Source: Sphingobacteriales bacterium
Lineage (GTDB): Bacteria > Bacteroidota > Bacteroidia > Chitinophagales > Chitinophagaceae
DNA length: 64,000 bases
NCBI GenBank assembly: GCA_027484425.1
Contig: JAIXSZ010000064.1
Location: forward strand, 1 to 64,000
Direction: 5' to 3'
The notes under the pieces are model-generated. The model searched no databases, had not been told where the DNA came from, and was given only the letters and a program-made list of their open reading frames with translations. Position numbers and translations under genes: made by a program. Below, piece by piece: positions 19,301 through 29,432 of this stretch (position 1 is the first letter of the stretch; the number at the start of each line of letters is the position of its first letter).

Positions 19301-22300
19301 TTAGTTTTTTGTAATTCTTGAAGCTGATATTCTTACACCGTTGTGGAAGCAAGCAACCAGATATGCACCCGCCGGCATGGTAGCAACATCAACTGTGGCT
19401 TTGCCAGCAATGGCAGTAGTAGCTGCAATTTTCTGACCTAGTATGTTGCTTATTTCTACTACTATTTCGCCTGGGGCAACATTGCTGATGGAGATATTAA
19501 CGATACTAGATGCTGGATTAGGGAATACGGTAACAGTAACCGCTTCTTCGTTTATAGTTTGTACTGTAACCGGTGCTCTGTAATACGTTTTCTGCATACA
19601 TCCATTTCTGGTAGTCATCACCCAATAATACTTGTTTGACAGATCAGGATTTGTATTTACATAGTCCTGATTGATTTCGCCTTTCAGTAGTACAGAATCG
19701 AGTGTAAAGGCATCATCATAACCCCATTGGTAAGTGCTGTTATCGGCTGGTGTGCACACGAAGTGCATGTTGAAATACGACACATAATCGGTATGTGCAG
19801 GACTAGCACCTACATTGACCGCTGTGGTAGCCGCACTGCTACAACCTGTAGTAGAAATAGTAGCTGTAAGCGTAACAAAGGCTGTATCTATAACATTGAA
19901 ATTGACCAATGCATAATTGCTGAATGCACCTTGTGCCCATACACCTGCATTAACAGCAGTCCAGTTGTACTCTGTGCCTGTAGCTACTAGCACTGACGTA
20001 CCGAAGTTTTGGAACATAGTACCTACACACAATGCAGCAGGAGACTGAGTAGTGATAACCGGCGTCAAAGGCAATACATTGACAGTGATAATCTTGATAA
20101 CTGAAGCCGAACCACAAACATTACTTACAGAGTAGATAATGGTATCGATACCCGGCAGAACACCTATCACCATACCACCGCTCACATTTGCAGTGCTGTT
20201 GCTGCTGCTCCATGTACCAGTAGAAGCGGTGTTGGTAAGGATTATAACACCACCCACACACACTGCAGAAGGACCAGAGATAACACCTGCATTAGGCAGA
20301 GGATTGACAGCAACCAAATGCGTATCGAAGTCTGTGCCACAAGAATTGGTAACTGAATAGGTAATAACAGATGAACCCGCAGTAATACCCGTAACAACGC
20401 CTGAAGAAGTAACAGTAGCATTAGCACTGCTGCTGCTCCATACACCACCAAACTCTGTACTGGCAAGTGTGATAGCAGCACCTACACATACACTGGTAGC
20501 ACCTGAAATAGTACCTGCAACTGGCAAAGGATTGACGGTTACAACTCTAGAATCTGAAGCCGCACCACAACTATTAGTAACAGTGTATATAATAGTAGAT
20601 GTACCAGCTACGAGACCAACTACGAGACCGGTAGCAGAGCCTACGCTTGCTACTGTAGGATTGGCAGATGACCAAACACCACCAGAAACAGTACTACTGA
20701 AGTTGATAGTACCAGTAGCACATATGATAGCTATACCGGTAACAGTGCCAGCATCGGGCAACGTACTAACCGTAACCACCGTAGTGGCAGCAGCAGTACC
20801 ACAGCTATTGATAACTGTATAAGAGAGAACTGAAGTACCAGGAGCTACACCAGAAACAATACCAGAGGCACTACCAACGGTAGCAACAGCAGTATTGGTA
20901 GATGACCATGTGCCACCGCTTACTGCATTGCTGAGCGTAGTAGTAGCCGAAGGACAAACGGTAGCAGTACCTGTGTTACTACCAGCATCTGGTAGCGGAC
21001 TAACAGTAACTACAATTGTGGCAGCAGCAGTACCACAGCTATTGGTAACAGTATAAGACATAAGAGAGGTACCAGCTGCAACACCAGATACGATACCCGA
21101 TGTAGCACCGATAGTAGCTACAGAAGTAGTGACAGATGACCAAACACCACTACTCACAACATTGCTGAGGGTGGTAGTAGCCGCGGGGCAAAGGGTGGTA
21201 ATACCTGTGATGGTACCCGCATTTGGCACTACATCTACGTTCACTACTACAGTAGTAGTAGCTGCACCGCAACTGTTGCTCACTGTGTAAGATATAGTAG
21301 ATGTACCAAGTATCAACCCAGTGACAACACCTGATACAGAACCTACTGTAGCCACTGTAGTATTTGAAGATGTCCATTCTCCGCCAGCTACTGTACTACT
21401 AAGAGTAGATGTAGAAGCAGGGCAAATAGATGCAAGACCAGTAATAGTACCTGCAACAGGTACTGGATTGACGGTAAGCACCGCACCCACTGCTGCTGAT
21501 CCACAACTATTGGTAACAGTGTAAGAAATAGCAACTGTACCTGTTGTAACACCAGTAGCTATGCCAGATGAAGAACCGATAGAAGCTACAGAGATATTTG
21601 AAGATGTCCACACACCACCTGTAGTGCTATTGCCAAGAGTAGTAGTGGCCGATGTACACACAACTAACACACCTGTGATAGGACCTGCAACAGGCAATGG
21701 TGAAACGGTAACAACTACCGAAGAAACAACAGTGCCGCAACTATTAGTAGCTGTATAAGAAATAGTAGACGTACCAGCCGTAATACCTGATACTACACCA
21801 GATGTGCCAACTGTAGCAACAGCAGTATTGGTAGATGACCAAACACCACCAGTAGCAGTGCTGCTAAGGGTTGTAGTACTACCAGAACAAATTAGGGCAG
21901 TACCACTGACAGTGCCTGCATTAGGTAAAGGATTGACTGTAACTACCTGAGTAGCAGCAGCAGTGCCACAACTGTTGGTGACAGTGTAAGAGATCGTAGA
22001 TGTACCTGGAGCAACACCTGATACAATACCAGAAAGAGAACCAACTGTAGCTACACCTGTAGTAACCGAAGACCACACACCACCAGTAACGGTATTGGTA
22101 AGTGTAGTAGTAGCACTAACGCATACTGTAGCAGTACCTGTGATAGTACCTGTAACAGGCACTGTATTGACAGTAACTATGATAGTAGCTGATGCCGTAC
22201 CACAACTACCGGTAACAGTATAAGAAATAGTAGATGTACCTAACACCAGACCAGTAACAATACCTGAAGAACTACCAATGGTAGCGACTGTAAGATTGGT

Positions 22301-24679
22301 AGATGTCCAAACACCACCAGCTACTGTGCTGCTAAGTGTAGATGAAGTAGCGGGACAAACCGAAGCCACACCCGAAAGTGTACCAGCAGATGTAAGTGAA
22401 CTGACAGTAACAGCTACTGTAGCAGTGGCAGCACCACAACTATTGGTAACGGTATAAGATATAGTAGTAGTGCCCGCTATAACACCTGTAACAACACCAG
22501 ACAAACTATCAACTGAAGCGATAGTAGTAGATGATGATGCCCACCGACCACCAGAAACTGTGCTAGTAAGCGTAGTAGTAGATGCTGGACAAACTGTAGC
22601 TGTGCCGCTGATAATACCAGCTGAAGGCAATGCGCTGACAGTAACTACTGAAGTAGCTGCAGCAACGCCACAACTATTGGTAACAGTATATGATATAACG
22701 GTAGTGCCAGAGATAAGAGCTGTGACTAAACCAGTAACTGAATCGATAGAGGCAACTGATGTATTGCTAGAAAACCAGAAACCACCCGTGGTATCGGAAT
22801 AAATAGTAGCGGTATCTGTAGGGCAAAGTGGACTAATGCCCGTTATAATACCTGCAAAAGGAGTAGGACTAACATTGATAGTCATAAATGAGCTGCAAGC
22901 ACCGGTAGTAGTATAAGAGATAGTAGCTTGACCAGCGGCTATACCTGTAACTACACCAGATGTGGTATCTACAGAGGCAATGGCAGTATCACTGCTAGTC
23001 CAGGTACCACCAGTAGTGATATTAGATAGCATTACGGTATCGCCTGTACACACAGTATCAGAACCTGTTATTGAGGCAGGAGCCGCATTTACAAGCACGG
23101 TATCAGTAGCCTCGCAATACAAGCCTGAGCGGAATGAAATAATAACAGTACCCGCAGATACCCCAGTTACTAAGCCTGAAGTAGTATCTACTGTTGCTAC
23201 AGCAGTATCTGTGCTGTACCACATTCCTCCAGTATCCACGTTTGACAACAAAGTAGTGCCACCTACACACACATGCATAGTACCTGTAATTTCAGATGCC
23301 TGACATGGACCCGGATTTGGTTCTATATAGCTACCATTAATAGCTACTGCACCATTGATGGTGAGTGCTCTACCATTAAGTGTATCGCCAGTGTTTAATG
23401 TAATGGCTCCTGCACCTACTATGTTACCATTGAAAAACGAATTAGCAAAAATATTTACAGCACCATCAATTTTCCAATATACGTTTTCAGCTTTTGCTCC
23501 GTTAATCAATACTATTCTGGAAAGCGTGCTGGTAATAAAAGCACCGCTCATTTTAATAATAAAAACTGCGTTAGGGTTGCCTTGCGCATTCAGAAAAACT
23601 GACCCAGTCAGTGTGGTAGGTGCTCCTGCCAAATTGTATACATGTGGTGTCAACACCAGATCATTACCAAAAAGTGCGGGGTACAACAAATTGATATCAG
23701 TAGTAGTAGCATTCAGAAAATTATATGCTATTGTAAGGTCTGCTGCTGCAGCACCAGTAGCTGCATCGGGTGCAGGATGTATGGTACCCGTAACATTAAG
23801 AGGATCGAAACCGGTAGCTCCAGCAGAGTTAGACCCTACATCGCCATTGACATAAGTGATAGGAGTAGCTGTAACAGAACCTATGCCTGCAAAAACACCA
23901 AAAATAGCTGCTGCACCAAGTGGTGGAGCAGCAGAACCTGTAAGCACCGGACTACCACAACCTATAGGTGTGTAGGCAAGAATGCCATTGGTAGTGATGG
24001 CACCATTGATAGACAGTGCTCTACCTTCCAGCGTATCGCCTACGCCTATACTTATAGCATCGTTGTGCGCTACTATAGTACCACGCATAGTGGTGCCACT
24101 AGCCAGACTTACCATACCTTCTACTTTCCAAAAGACATTACAAGCCAGTGCACCATTCAGTAAATGTACTTTTGTACCAGACCCTGTAGCAAAAGCACCT
24201 TCTATTTGAAATATAAAGATTGCATTGGGGTCTCCACCAGCATCGAGGTTAAGGATACCATTCATTGTAGCCGCAGAGGGTATAGAATAAACACCTGGAA
24301 CCAGTGTAGCACCACCACCCAACAAAGAGGAAGGAAAAAATGTAGGAATGGCACCATCTAGTTCCAGATAGGCAATTCCAAGGTCGGTTGCGGCGGCGGC
24401 ACTTTCTATACCTCCGTCTAGCATTCTGCCATCAACATTACCAAATCCGGTGCTGGACCCACTGTTGGAGCCTACATTGCCGGTAAGGTGTGTGAGGTAT
24501 GGAATGCCTGAATTTGTTACTGCACCAACAGTGGTAAACAGAACGAAATTAGCCGCTGTACCCAGATTCGGGGCTTGCCCGAACACTACTTTTGGCATAA
24601 ATAACAGAGCTGCTGCTGTTAGTGCGTAGAATAAAATGTTTTTCAAATAATTGCTTGTTACTCGTGAAAGAATCTTCAC
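19301..24679 (-). CDS. Giant T9SS protein: two ice-binding-like (DUF3494) domains plus 14 Ig-like repeats
   Basis: 1792 residues, GTG start at 24677-24679. After a signal peptide (to about residue 35) come two ice-binding-like DUF3494 domains (about 38-245 and 250-455), each with the family pattern (NVGSNSGSSTGF, DPNAIFIFQI, then GRALSINGAITTNG in the first). Next come 14 Big_2-like Ig repeats (about 460-1540), a linker module with YQWGYDD and a Cys pair (about 1630-1700), and a T9SS type A sorting signal (TVFPNPASSIVNISISN to the end). It should be exported by T9SS and displayed on the cell surface. DUF3494 proteins bind ice in some organisms, but many are general adhesins, so ice binding is not shown here. 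A shared C-terminal module makes it a paralogue of the protein at 46050-57368. Confidence 0.9.
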   Translation of the reverse strand: MKILSRVTSNYLKNILFYALTAAALLFMPKVVFGQAPNLGTAANFVLFTTVGAVTNSGIPYLTHLTGNVGSNSGSSTGFGNVDGRMLDGGIESAAAATDLGIAYLELDGAIPTFFPSSLLGGGATLVPGVYSIPSAATMNGILNLDAGGDPNAIFIFQIEGAFATGSGTKVHLLNGALACNVFWKVEGMVSLASGTTMRGTIVAHNDAISIGVGDTLEGRALSINGAITTNGILAYTPIGCGSPVLTGSAAPPLGAAAIFGVFAGIGSVTATPITYVNGDVGSNSAGATGFDPLNVTGTIHPAPDAATGAAAADLTIAYNFLNATTTDINLLYPALFGNDLVLTPHVYNLAGAPTTLTGSVFLNAQGNPNAVFIIKMSGAFITSTLSRIVLINGAKAENVYWKIDGAVNIFANSFFNGNIVGAGAITLNTGDTLNGRALTINGAVAINGSYIEPNPGPCQASEITGTMHVCVGGTTLLSNVDTGGMWYSTDTAVATVDTTSGLVTGVSAGTVIISFRSGLYCEATDTVLVNAAPASITGSDTVCTGDTVMLSNITTGGTWTSSDTAIASVDTTSGVVTGIAAGQATISYTTTGACSSFMTINVSPTPFAGIITGISPLCPTDTATIYSDTTGGFWFSSNTSVASIDSVTGLVTALISGTTVISYTVTNSCGVAAATSVVTVSALPSAGIISGTATVCPASTTTLTSTVSGGRWASSSTTIASVDSLSGVVTGVIAGTTTISYTVTNSCGAATATVAVTVSSLTSAGTLSGVASVCPATSSTLSSTVAGGVWTSTNLTVATIGSSSGIVTGLVLGTSTISYTVTGSCGTASATIIVTVNTVPVTGTITGTATVCVSATTTLTNTVTGGVWSSVTTGVATVGSLSGIVSGVAPGTSTISYTVTNSCGTAAATQVVTVNPLPNAGTVSGTALICSGSTTTLSSTATGGVWSSTNTAVATVGTSGVVSGITAGTSTISYTATNSCGTVVSSVVVTVSPLPVAGPITGVLVVCTSATTTLGNSTTGGVWTSSNISVASIGSSSGIATGVTTGTVAISYTVTNSCGSAAVGAVLTVNPVPVAGTITGLASICPASTSTLSSTVAGGEWTSSNTTVATVGSVSGVVTGLILGTSTISYTVSNSCGAATTTVVVNVDVVPNAGTITGITTLCPAATTTLSNVVSSGVWSSVTTSVATIGATSGIVSGVAAGTSLMSYTVTNSCGTAAATIVVTVSPLPDAGSNTGTATVCPSATTTLSNAVSGGTWSSTNTAVATVGSASGIVSGVAPGTSVLSYTVINSCGTAAATTVVTVSTLPDAGTVTGIAIICATGTINFSSTVSGGVWSSANPTVASVGSATGLVVGLVAGTSTIIYTVTNSCGAASDSRVVTVNPLPVAGTISGATSVCVGAAITLASTEFGGVWSSSSANATVTSSGVVTGITAGSSVITYSVTNSCGTDFDTHLVAVNPLPNAGVISGPSAVCVGGVIILTNTASTGTWSSSNSTANVSGGMVIGVLPGIDTIIYSVSNVCGSASVIKIITVNVLPLTPVITTQSPAALCVGTMFQNFGTSVLVATGTEYNWTAVNAGVWAQGAFSNYALVNFNVIDTAFVTLTATISTTGCSSAATTAVNVGASPAHTDYVSYFNMHFVCTPADNSTYQWGYDDAFTLDSVLLKGEINQDYVNTNPDLSNKYYWVMTTRNGCMQKTYYRAPVTVQTINEEAVTVTVFPNPASSIVNISISNVAPGEIVVEISNILGQKIAATTAIAGKATVDVATMPAGAYLVACFHNGVRISASRITKN
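20065..23302 (-). repeat. Array of 14 Ig-like (Big_2-type) repeats in the ice-binding-like protein
   Basis: Fourteen units of about 77 residues each begin with a phrase such as AGTITGxxxVC and carry GGxWSSSNxxVAT..., SGxVxGxxxGT, and YTVTNSCG. Each has a Cys at its start and most have one near its end. The units are diverged, so the DNA is similar but not identical. Confidence 0.85.
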
Positions 24680-24880
24680 TTTGCAAAGGTTAAAAAGCCA
24701 TCATTCATAAGCATTACACATGTGTGTATAAGAATTACAGAAATCACACTAATAGGCTAAAGCATATTTATAACACCCTCAGCATAGGGCATATAATAGA
24801 AGACAAGAAAAAAAGGATTTACGATATTATGTACATCAATTAGCACAATGGATACTCTATGCCATTATTTGAGTAGCCAT

Positions 24881-25441
24881 TTATATAGCATCTATACCCA
24901 TACGCTTTTTGTCTTTCAGATTTTTGAAGAAAGTAGGTGTGAGACCAGTAACCTTCTTAAATTGGTTTGACAAATGGGCTACACTGCTGTAATTCAACTT
25001 GTAAGATATTTCTGTTAGGTTTAGCTCACCATATAGCAGCAACTCTTTAACTAGCTCTATTTTGTTTACGATTATGTATTGCTGTATTGTAGTGCCTTGT
25101 ATTTCAGAAAAAATATTGGCAAGATAGGTATAGTCGTACCCCAGCTTTTCGCTAATGTAGGTAGAGTAGTTCACCTCCGGTAAGTCATCGGAGTAATGAA
25201 TCATTTCTATGATTAGGTTTTTGATTTTTTCTATTAGTATACTTTTTTTATCATCAAGCAGCTCTAGCCCAGACTGGGCAAGGTTTTTTCTCAGTACTTC
25301 GCGCATTTGGTCAGTTAACTCTTCCATTATTTCTACTGTACCTAGCTCTACTACTATATAGTGTAAATTCAGCTTTTTAAGCTCTTCTTTTACCATCATC
25401 TTGCAACGAAGGCTCACCATGTATTTTATGTATAGTATCAT
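24881..25441 (-). CDS. AraC-family transcription regulator, short form
   Basis: 186 residues from ATG 25439-25441 (reads MILYIKYMVSLRCKMMVKEE); a 7-codon longer frame exists. The C-terminal half is an AraC/XylS DNA-binding domain with two helix-turn-helix parts (IQQYIIVNKIELVKELL; LTEISYKLNYSSVAHLSNQF, then FKKVTGLTPTFFKNLK). The N-terminal 80 residues lack a cupin sensor. Proteins with this same N-terminus (SLRCKM...VKEEL..L) are widespread in Bacteroidetes, with no known ligand. It lies upstream of the T9SS/OmpA block on the same strand and may control it; no binding site was identified. Confidence 0.85.
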   Translation of the reverse strand: MILYIKYMVSLRCKMMVKEELKKLNLHYIVVELGTVEIMEELTDQMREVLRKNLAQSGLELLDDKKSILIEKIKNLIIEMIHYSDDLPEVNYSTYISEKLGYDYTYLANIFSEIQGTTIQQYIIVNKIELVKELLLYGELNLTEISYKLNYSSVAHLSNQFKKVTGLTPTFFKNLKDKKRMGIDAI

Positions 25442-25938
25442 TTTGTTTTGGGAGTATTGCAAACCTGCGCTATTGACACAAGCCTCAAATACACAAACCG
25501 TTTTTATGCTGCGGCTACCAGCGTTTGATATAATTAATTGTTTAAAGAGGAGGGGAAAAATTTGCGTACGATACTTAATGCAGCAACGCTACAGCAGATT
25601 GTACAAAGTATTTATTATGGAGGCAAGCCTTATGAGCACATTGGCTCATTCATAGGGCTTGATGATTATAAGTAATGAATATTTTTCAGAGGCACCTTGC
25701 AAACTGACAATACTGAATGTTTACTAGTAATAAACACTAATTCTGCTTTCCATTACTGTTGGTATTAATGTAAGTTACACTTATTTATTGACTTTATTTC
25801 TTATTATTATTTTGCATCAACAATAAAATAGAATTAGATATGTACATAACTTGAAGTCAACCATATACATCCTACTTCTTTTTTGCTACGCTATGTTTTG
25901 CTACCCTACACACATACATTCAACGACATATAATCGCA
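25442..25938. other. Intergenic gap of about 500 bases
   Basis: AT-rich DNA between the AraC gene and the receiver gene. No frame here looks real (the longest is 84 codons and has no family features). I see no convincing hairpin or complete promoter. Confidence 0.5.
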
Positions 25939-26370
25939 TCACATTCTTGCCATATACCAGTTGAGTTCTTTTTCCATTTTTCTATATTTAAATATGGTAG
26001 TAATGATTTTCTGCAATCTTGTGAAAGCGGTTTCACTCTTCACTACATAGTCGTAAGCCTTATGGTGCATACAGTCTACGGCTACATCTATTTTATCCTG
26101 TGCCGACAGCATTATTACTGCGATATCGGGGTTATACAATTTGATCTTGTCTAGTGTCTTTATTCCGTTTAGTGCCTTTTTATCTATACCATCTAGCAAG
26201 TAATCTAGGATAATAATATCGGGGTTGTGCGAAATGCTGTCCATACACAACTCACCGGTGGCGAAGGTTTCTACAAAAAAATCTGCATATTGTTGAAATT
26301 CAAATTCTAATGATTTCAAATAGAGCGCATCGTCGTCTACCAGAAACAAACTAATTTTTTTACTGTTCAC
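25939..26370 (-). CDS. Single-domain response regulator (receiver only)
   Basis: 143 residues. A receiver domain fills almost the whole protein: acidic pocket VDDD at 11-14, phosphoacceptor Asp56 in IIILDYLLDG, the conserved Ser in MLSAQ and the Lys in VVKSE. There is no DNA-binding or enzymatic output. The GTG start (26368-26370) overlaps the stop of the hybrid kinase by 4 bases (GTGA), so the genes are translationally coupled. It is the likely final acceptor of the phosphorelay and may act by protein-protein contact, as CheY-like proteins do. Confidence 0.9.
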   Translation of the reverse strand: MNSKKISLFLVDDDALYLKSLEFEFQQYADFFVETFATGELCMDSISHNPDIIILDYLLDGIDKKALNGIKTLDKIKLYNPDIAVIMLSAQDKIDVAVDCMHHKAYDYVVKSETAFTRLQKIITTIFKYRKMEKELNWYMARM

Positions 26371-28352
26371 TTTTTACTTTGTTTAATTGTGTTATACTCT
26401 TCCTCTAGTTCTTTGCACGCTTGCACACAAATAAGCTCTAACTGAGCTATTAAGTTGCTCATAACTTCTGTTTCTTGCTGTGATTTGGCATATTCCTGTA
26501 CTTTCTTAGCTATGTTCTCTGAATCTTCGCCTATGCCCATTATTGAGAAAGACGGTATTATTTTGTGGGCTGCTGCGTGTAGTGCCTGCCAGTCTTTGTT
26601 GGCAAGGCTCTCCTTCATACTTATTATCAGTGGAGGTGTTTGTTGTAAGTAAACAGATATCATTTCCATCATCATTTCCGGATTCGATTTAGTGCGATTA
26701 GCTAAATATTCCAGATTAACGTACTTCCCTGCCCGTTTTATAGCTATAGCAGTCATATTATTCTTTACTTTTTTTACCAGACTTACAATTTTTTTGTAGA
26801 GAAGTTTTTCGTCTATGGGTTTAGCCAGATAGTCGTTCATACCTACTGCTTTACATTTGTCTATGTCTACCGTGGTAACATCGGCAGTAAGGGCAATGAT
26901 AGGTATAGAAGAGTTTAATGTATTACGAATATATTCAGTAGTTTCAAATCCGTTCATAACAGGCATTTGCAGGTCCATTAGGACAATGTCATATACTCTA
27001 GCTTCTAGTAATTCTATAGCTATTTTTCCATTAGCAGCAATATCCCGTTCAAAGCCAAAATCATCCAGAACGGTTTTCATCAATAATTGGTTGAGTGGCA
27101 TATCTTCTACCACTAGCACTTTCAAAGGTTTCACTTCTACATCTACGTCTTGCCAGTCGCTTTCAGGCTGTACTTTGGCATCAGTTTTATCAAAACTCAA
27201 CAAAAAACTAAAAGTTGAACCTTCGCCTACTTTGCTGCTTACAGTGATAACACCCCCTTGAGGTTCTACTAATTGCTTTACGATAGCCAATCCCAGCCCT
27301 GTGCCACCGTATATGCGCGATGTGCCGCTGGTAGCTTGTTGAAAGTTTTCGAAAATACTATCAGTCCTCGACTCATCTATACCTATACCAGTATCTGATA
27401 TCGCAAATAATATTCCTACCTTTTTATCATCTTCACTAACCTTTTGCACGCTTACAGTAATTGCCCCCTCAGATGTAAACTTAACAGCATTACTTACCAA
27501 ATTCATTATTATTTGGTGTAGTCTTACAGGGTCACCTACAAGCACATCTGGTATTGACGAATCGTAAGACGTTATCAACTTCAGATTTTTTTCATTAATT
27601 TTTGTTTCGAACAAGTGTAGCATTGCAGACATAGACGTTTCCATCTTGAATGGAATTTTCTCAAAGGTCATCTTGCCTGCATCTACTTTTGCAAGGTCTA
27701 ATATGTCGTTTATAAGCACTATTAATGCGTCGCCACTAGTTTTTATTGCGGAAAGATACTCTTGCTGCTTATCGGAGAGGTTGGTTTTCAATAGCACCTT
27801 GGTAAAGCCAATAATCGCATTCATAGGCGTACGTATTTCATGACTCATATTTGACAGAAACTGCTGCTTAGATTTGACTGCATTTTCTGCTACACCCCTA
27901 GCTATGTCGGCTTTATTTTTTGCATCCTCAGCTATTTGAGTTGCTATCTCTGCAAAAACCTTTGCCTCTAACATTTCTGTTTCTATTCGCTTCTGATCAG
28001 TAATATCTCTTGCCACAACTACAACTCCCAGCACATTGCCATTTTCATCTTTATAAACAGACCCGTTGAATAGCACGTCTGTGAGTTTATGGTCTTTGAT
28101 AGTAAGTGGATAATCTACCACATACCCCTTAGCAAATACTTCTTCATATACTTTTCTAGCTTCGTTTGGCTCAGTGAAATAATCGAAAAAATCAGTACCC
28201 GTTAGTTCCGCTCTTGTCTTGCCAGTTATGGTTGCCATAGCCTGATTCATATCAGTTATCTTTCCTCCTATACTAATTGTAATTAGGGGATCAAGGCTAG
28301 CTTCGATCAAACTTCTTGCATATCTTGATTCCTGATTATTGATTTCGATCAC
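26367..28352 (-). CDS. Hybrid sensor histidine kinase: PAS, HisKA, HATPase, receiver, Hpt
   Basis: 661 residues, GTG start at 28350-28352. Domain order: PAS (about 8-120), linker helix (120-160), HisKA with phospho-His171 (MSHEIRTPMNA), HATPase (about 275-395), receiver (about 405-520, with VLMDLQMPVMNG holding the acceptor Asp) and a C-terminal Hpt (about 545-645, with AAHKIIPSF). There is no transmembrane segment, so it is probably a cytoplasmic sensor. With the following receiver gene it forms a full His-Asp-His-Asp relay. The signal sensed by the PAS domain is unknown. Confidence 0.92.
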   Translation of the reverse strand: MIEINNQESRYARSLIEASLDPLITISIGGKITDMNQAMATITGKTRAELTGTDFFDYFTEPNEARKVYEEVFAKGYVVDYPLTIKDHKLTDVLFNGSVYKDENGNVLGVVVVARDITDQKRIETEMLEAKVFAEIATQIAEDAKNKADIARGVAENAVKSKQQFLSNMSHEIRTPMNAIIGFTKVLLKTNLSDKQQEYLSAIKTSGDALIVLINDILDLAKVDAGKMTFEKIPFKMETSMSAMLHLFETKINEKNLKLITSYDSSIPDVLVGDPVRLHQIIMNLVSNAVKFTSEGAITVSVQKVSEDDKKVGILFAISDTGIGIDESRTDSIFENFQQATSGTSRIYGGTGLGLAIVKQLVEPQGGVITVSSKVGEGSTFSFLLSFDKTDAKVQPESDWQDVDVEVKPLKVLVVEDMPLNQLLMKTVLDDFGFERDIAANGKIAIELLEARVYDIVLMDLQMPVMNGFETTEYIRNTLNSSIPIIALTADVTTVDIDKCKAVGMNDYLAKPIDEKLLYKKIVSLVKKVKNNMTAIAIKRAGKYVNLEYLANRTKSNPEMMMEMISVYLQQTPPLIISMKESLANKDWQALHAAAHKIIPSFSIMGIGEDSENIAKKVQEYAKSQQETEVMSNLIAQLELICVQACKELEEEYNTIKQSKK

Positions 28353-28565
28353 AGTTATGTTTTAAAAAGTAGACTATTGTGTAGATTCAAAGTTGAAGTT
28401 ATTATACTTGTTTTTATTACACAGTAAACTAATTAAGTTACACAAAGCACACATTGTTAGTTAAAATATTGCATATTATCGCTAACATACATTTACATAA
28501 TAAAATGTAATGATCAAAAAGAGTAATTGTTTAACTACCACAACTATTTACCTTTACACCCAGTC

Positions 28566-29408
28566 ATGATCATTACCCTTACAACCGACCTTGGTACAAA
28601 AGATAGTACTGCTGCTTTGCTAGGTGGTATGCTAACACGTTGGGTGCCCGATAGTAGGGCTGTGAGTCTATCGCATCATGTATTGCCGCATGCCTGGCGT
28701 GAGGCTGCCTATATTTGGGCTTCATCTGCACATGCATTTCCGGCTGGCACAGTACATATATCCACTGTTGCACCATTTCCGTTATTTATGTCAAGTTCAC
28801 CACCGGGAGAAAAGCGAAAACAAACTATTACCAGTCTACCAGCATTACCGATTATAGCCGCCACCGCATACGGACAATACTTTATAGCGCACGACAACGG
28901 ACTACTACCCGCTGCACTAGGTGAAGATATGGCAGATACTGCCCGATTATTACATAGGTTTACAGAGAAGTATAGCTTAGAGGGCTGGGTAGGAAATATT
29001 TCAAAAATAATGAGACAGATTCCGGCTTTTTTTTCTGAGCAAACTGAGGCATATAGCCCACTTTTGCTACCATTACCCGCGCCACAAATCACCCCCATAG
29101 GATTAGTGTGTCACATCCGCTGCATTGACCGCTATCACAATATAGTTATCAACCTTACTCGTCAGGATTTTGACTCACTAATAGACTCACGACAATTTAG
29201 TATACGCACTTTCAAGGGAGATAGCATTACCACTATAAGCACCCACTATAACGATGTACCTAGGGGTATGCCGCTCTGCCGATTTACTGCTGCTGGCTAT
29301 TTAGAATTGGCAGTGAATCATGGTGAGGCAACTTCCTACTGGGGAATAGACCCTAATGACAAATCATCGCATGATTATCACACGATACGAATATCAGTGC
29401 TGACATAG
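28566..29408 (+). CDS. SAM hydroxide adenosyltransferase (SAM hydrolase) family protein
   Basis: 280 residues from ATG 28566; the longer frame from 28527 lacks support because family members begin at the TDLGTKDS motif. Family landmarks are TLTTDLGTKDSTAALLGGM at the start, HDNGLLPAALGE near 115, and RYHNIVINLTRQDF in the second half. Enzymes of this group (DUF62) hydrolyse S-adenosylmethionine to adenosine and methionine, and are related to fluorinase. The physiological role in Bacteroidetes is unclear. It converges with lpxD, 24 bases away. Confidence 0.85.
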   Translation: MIITLTTDLGTKDSTAALLGGMLTRWVPDSRAVSLSHHVLPHAWREAAYIWASSAHAFPAGTVHISTVAPFPLFMSSSPPGEKRKQTITSLPALPIIAATAYGQYFIAHDNGLLPAALGEDMADTARLLHRFTEKYSLEGWVGNISKIMRQIPAFFSEQTEAYSPLLLPLPAPQITPIGLVCHIRCIDRYHNIVINLTRQDFDSLIDSRQFSIRTFKGDSITTISTHYNDVPRGMPLCRFTAAGYLELAVNHGEATSYWGIDPNDKSSHDYHTIRISVLT

Positions 29409-29432
29409 CTAAGCCATCAATATAGTTCTCCT

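Noticed and set aside
20139..24361. Several plus-strand frames of 65-173 codons through the Ig repeats and ice-binding domains
   Set aside because: They are the low-complexity antisense of the repeats (VP/TP-rich), with no family features and no start context.
25401..25655. 84-codon plus-strand frame next to the AraC gene
   Set aside because: It overlaps the AraC gene start on the other strand, and has no signal, domain or promoter to support it.
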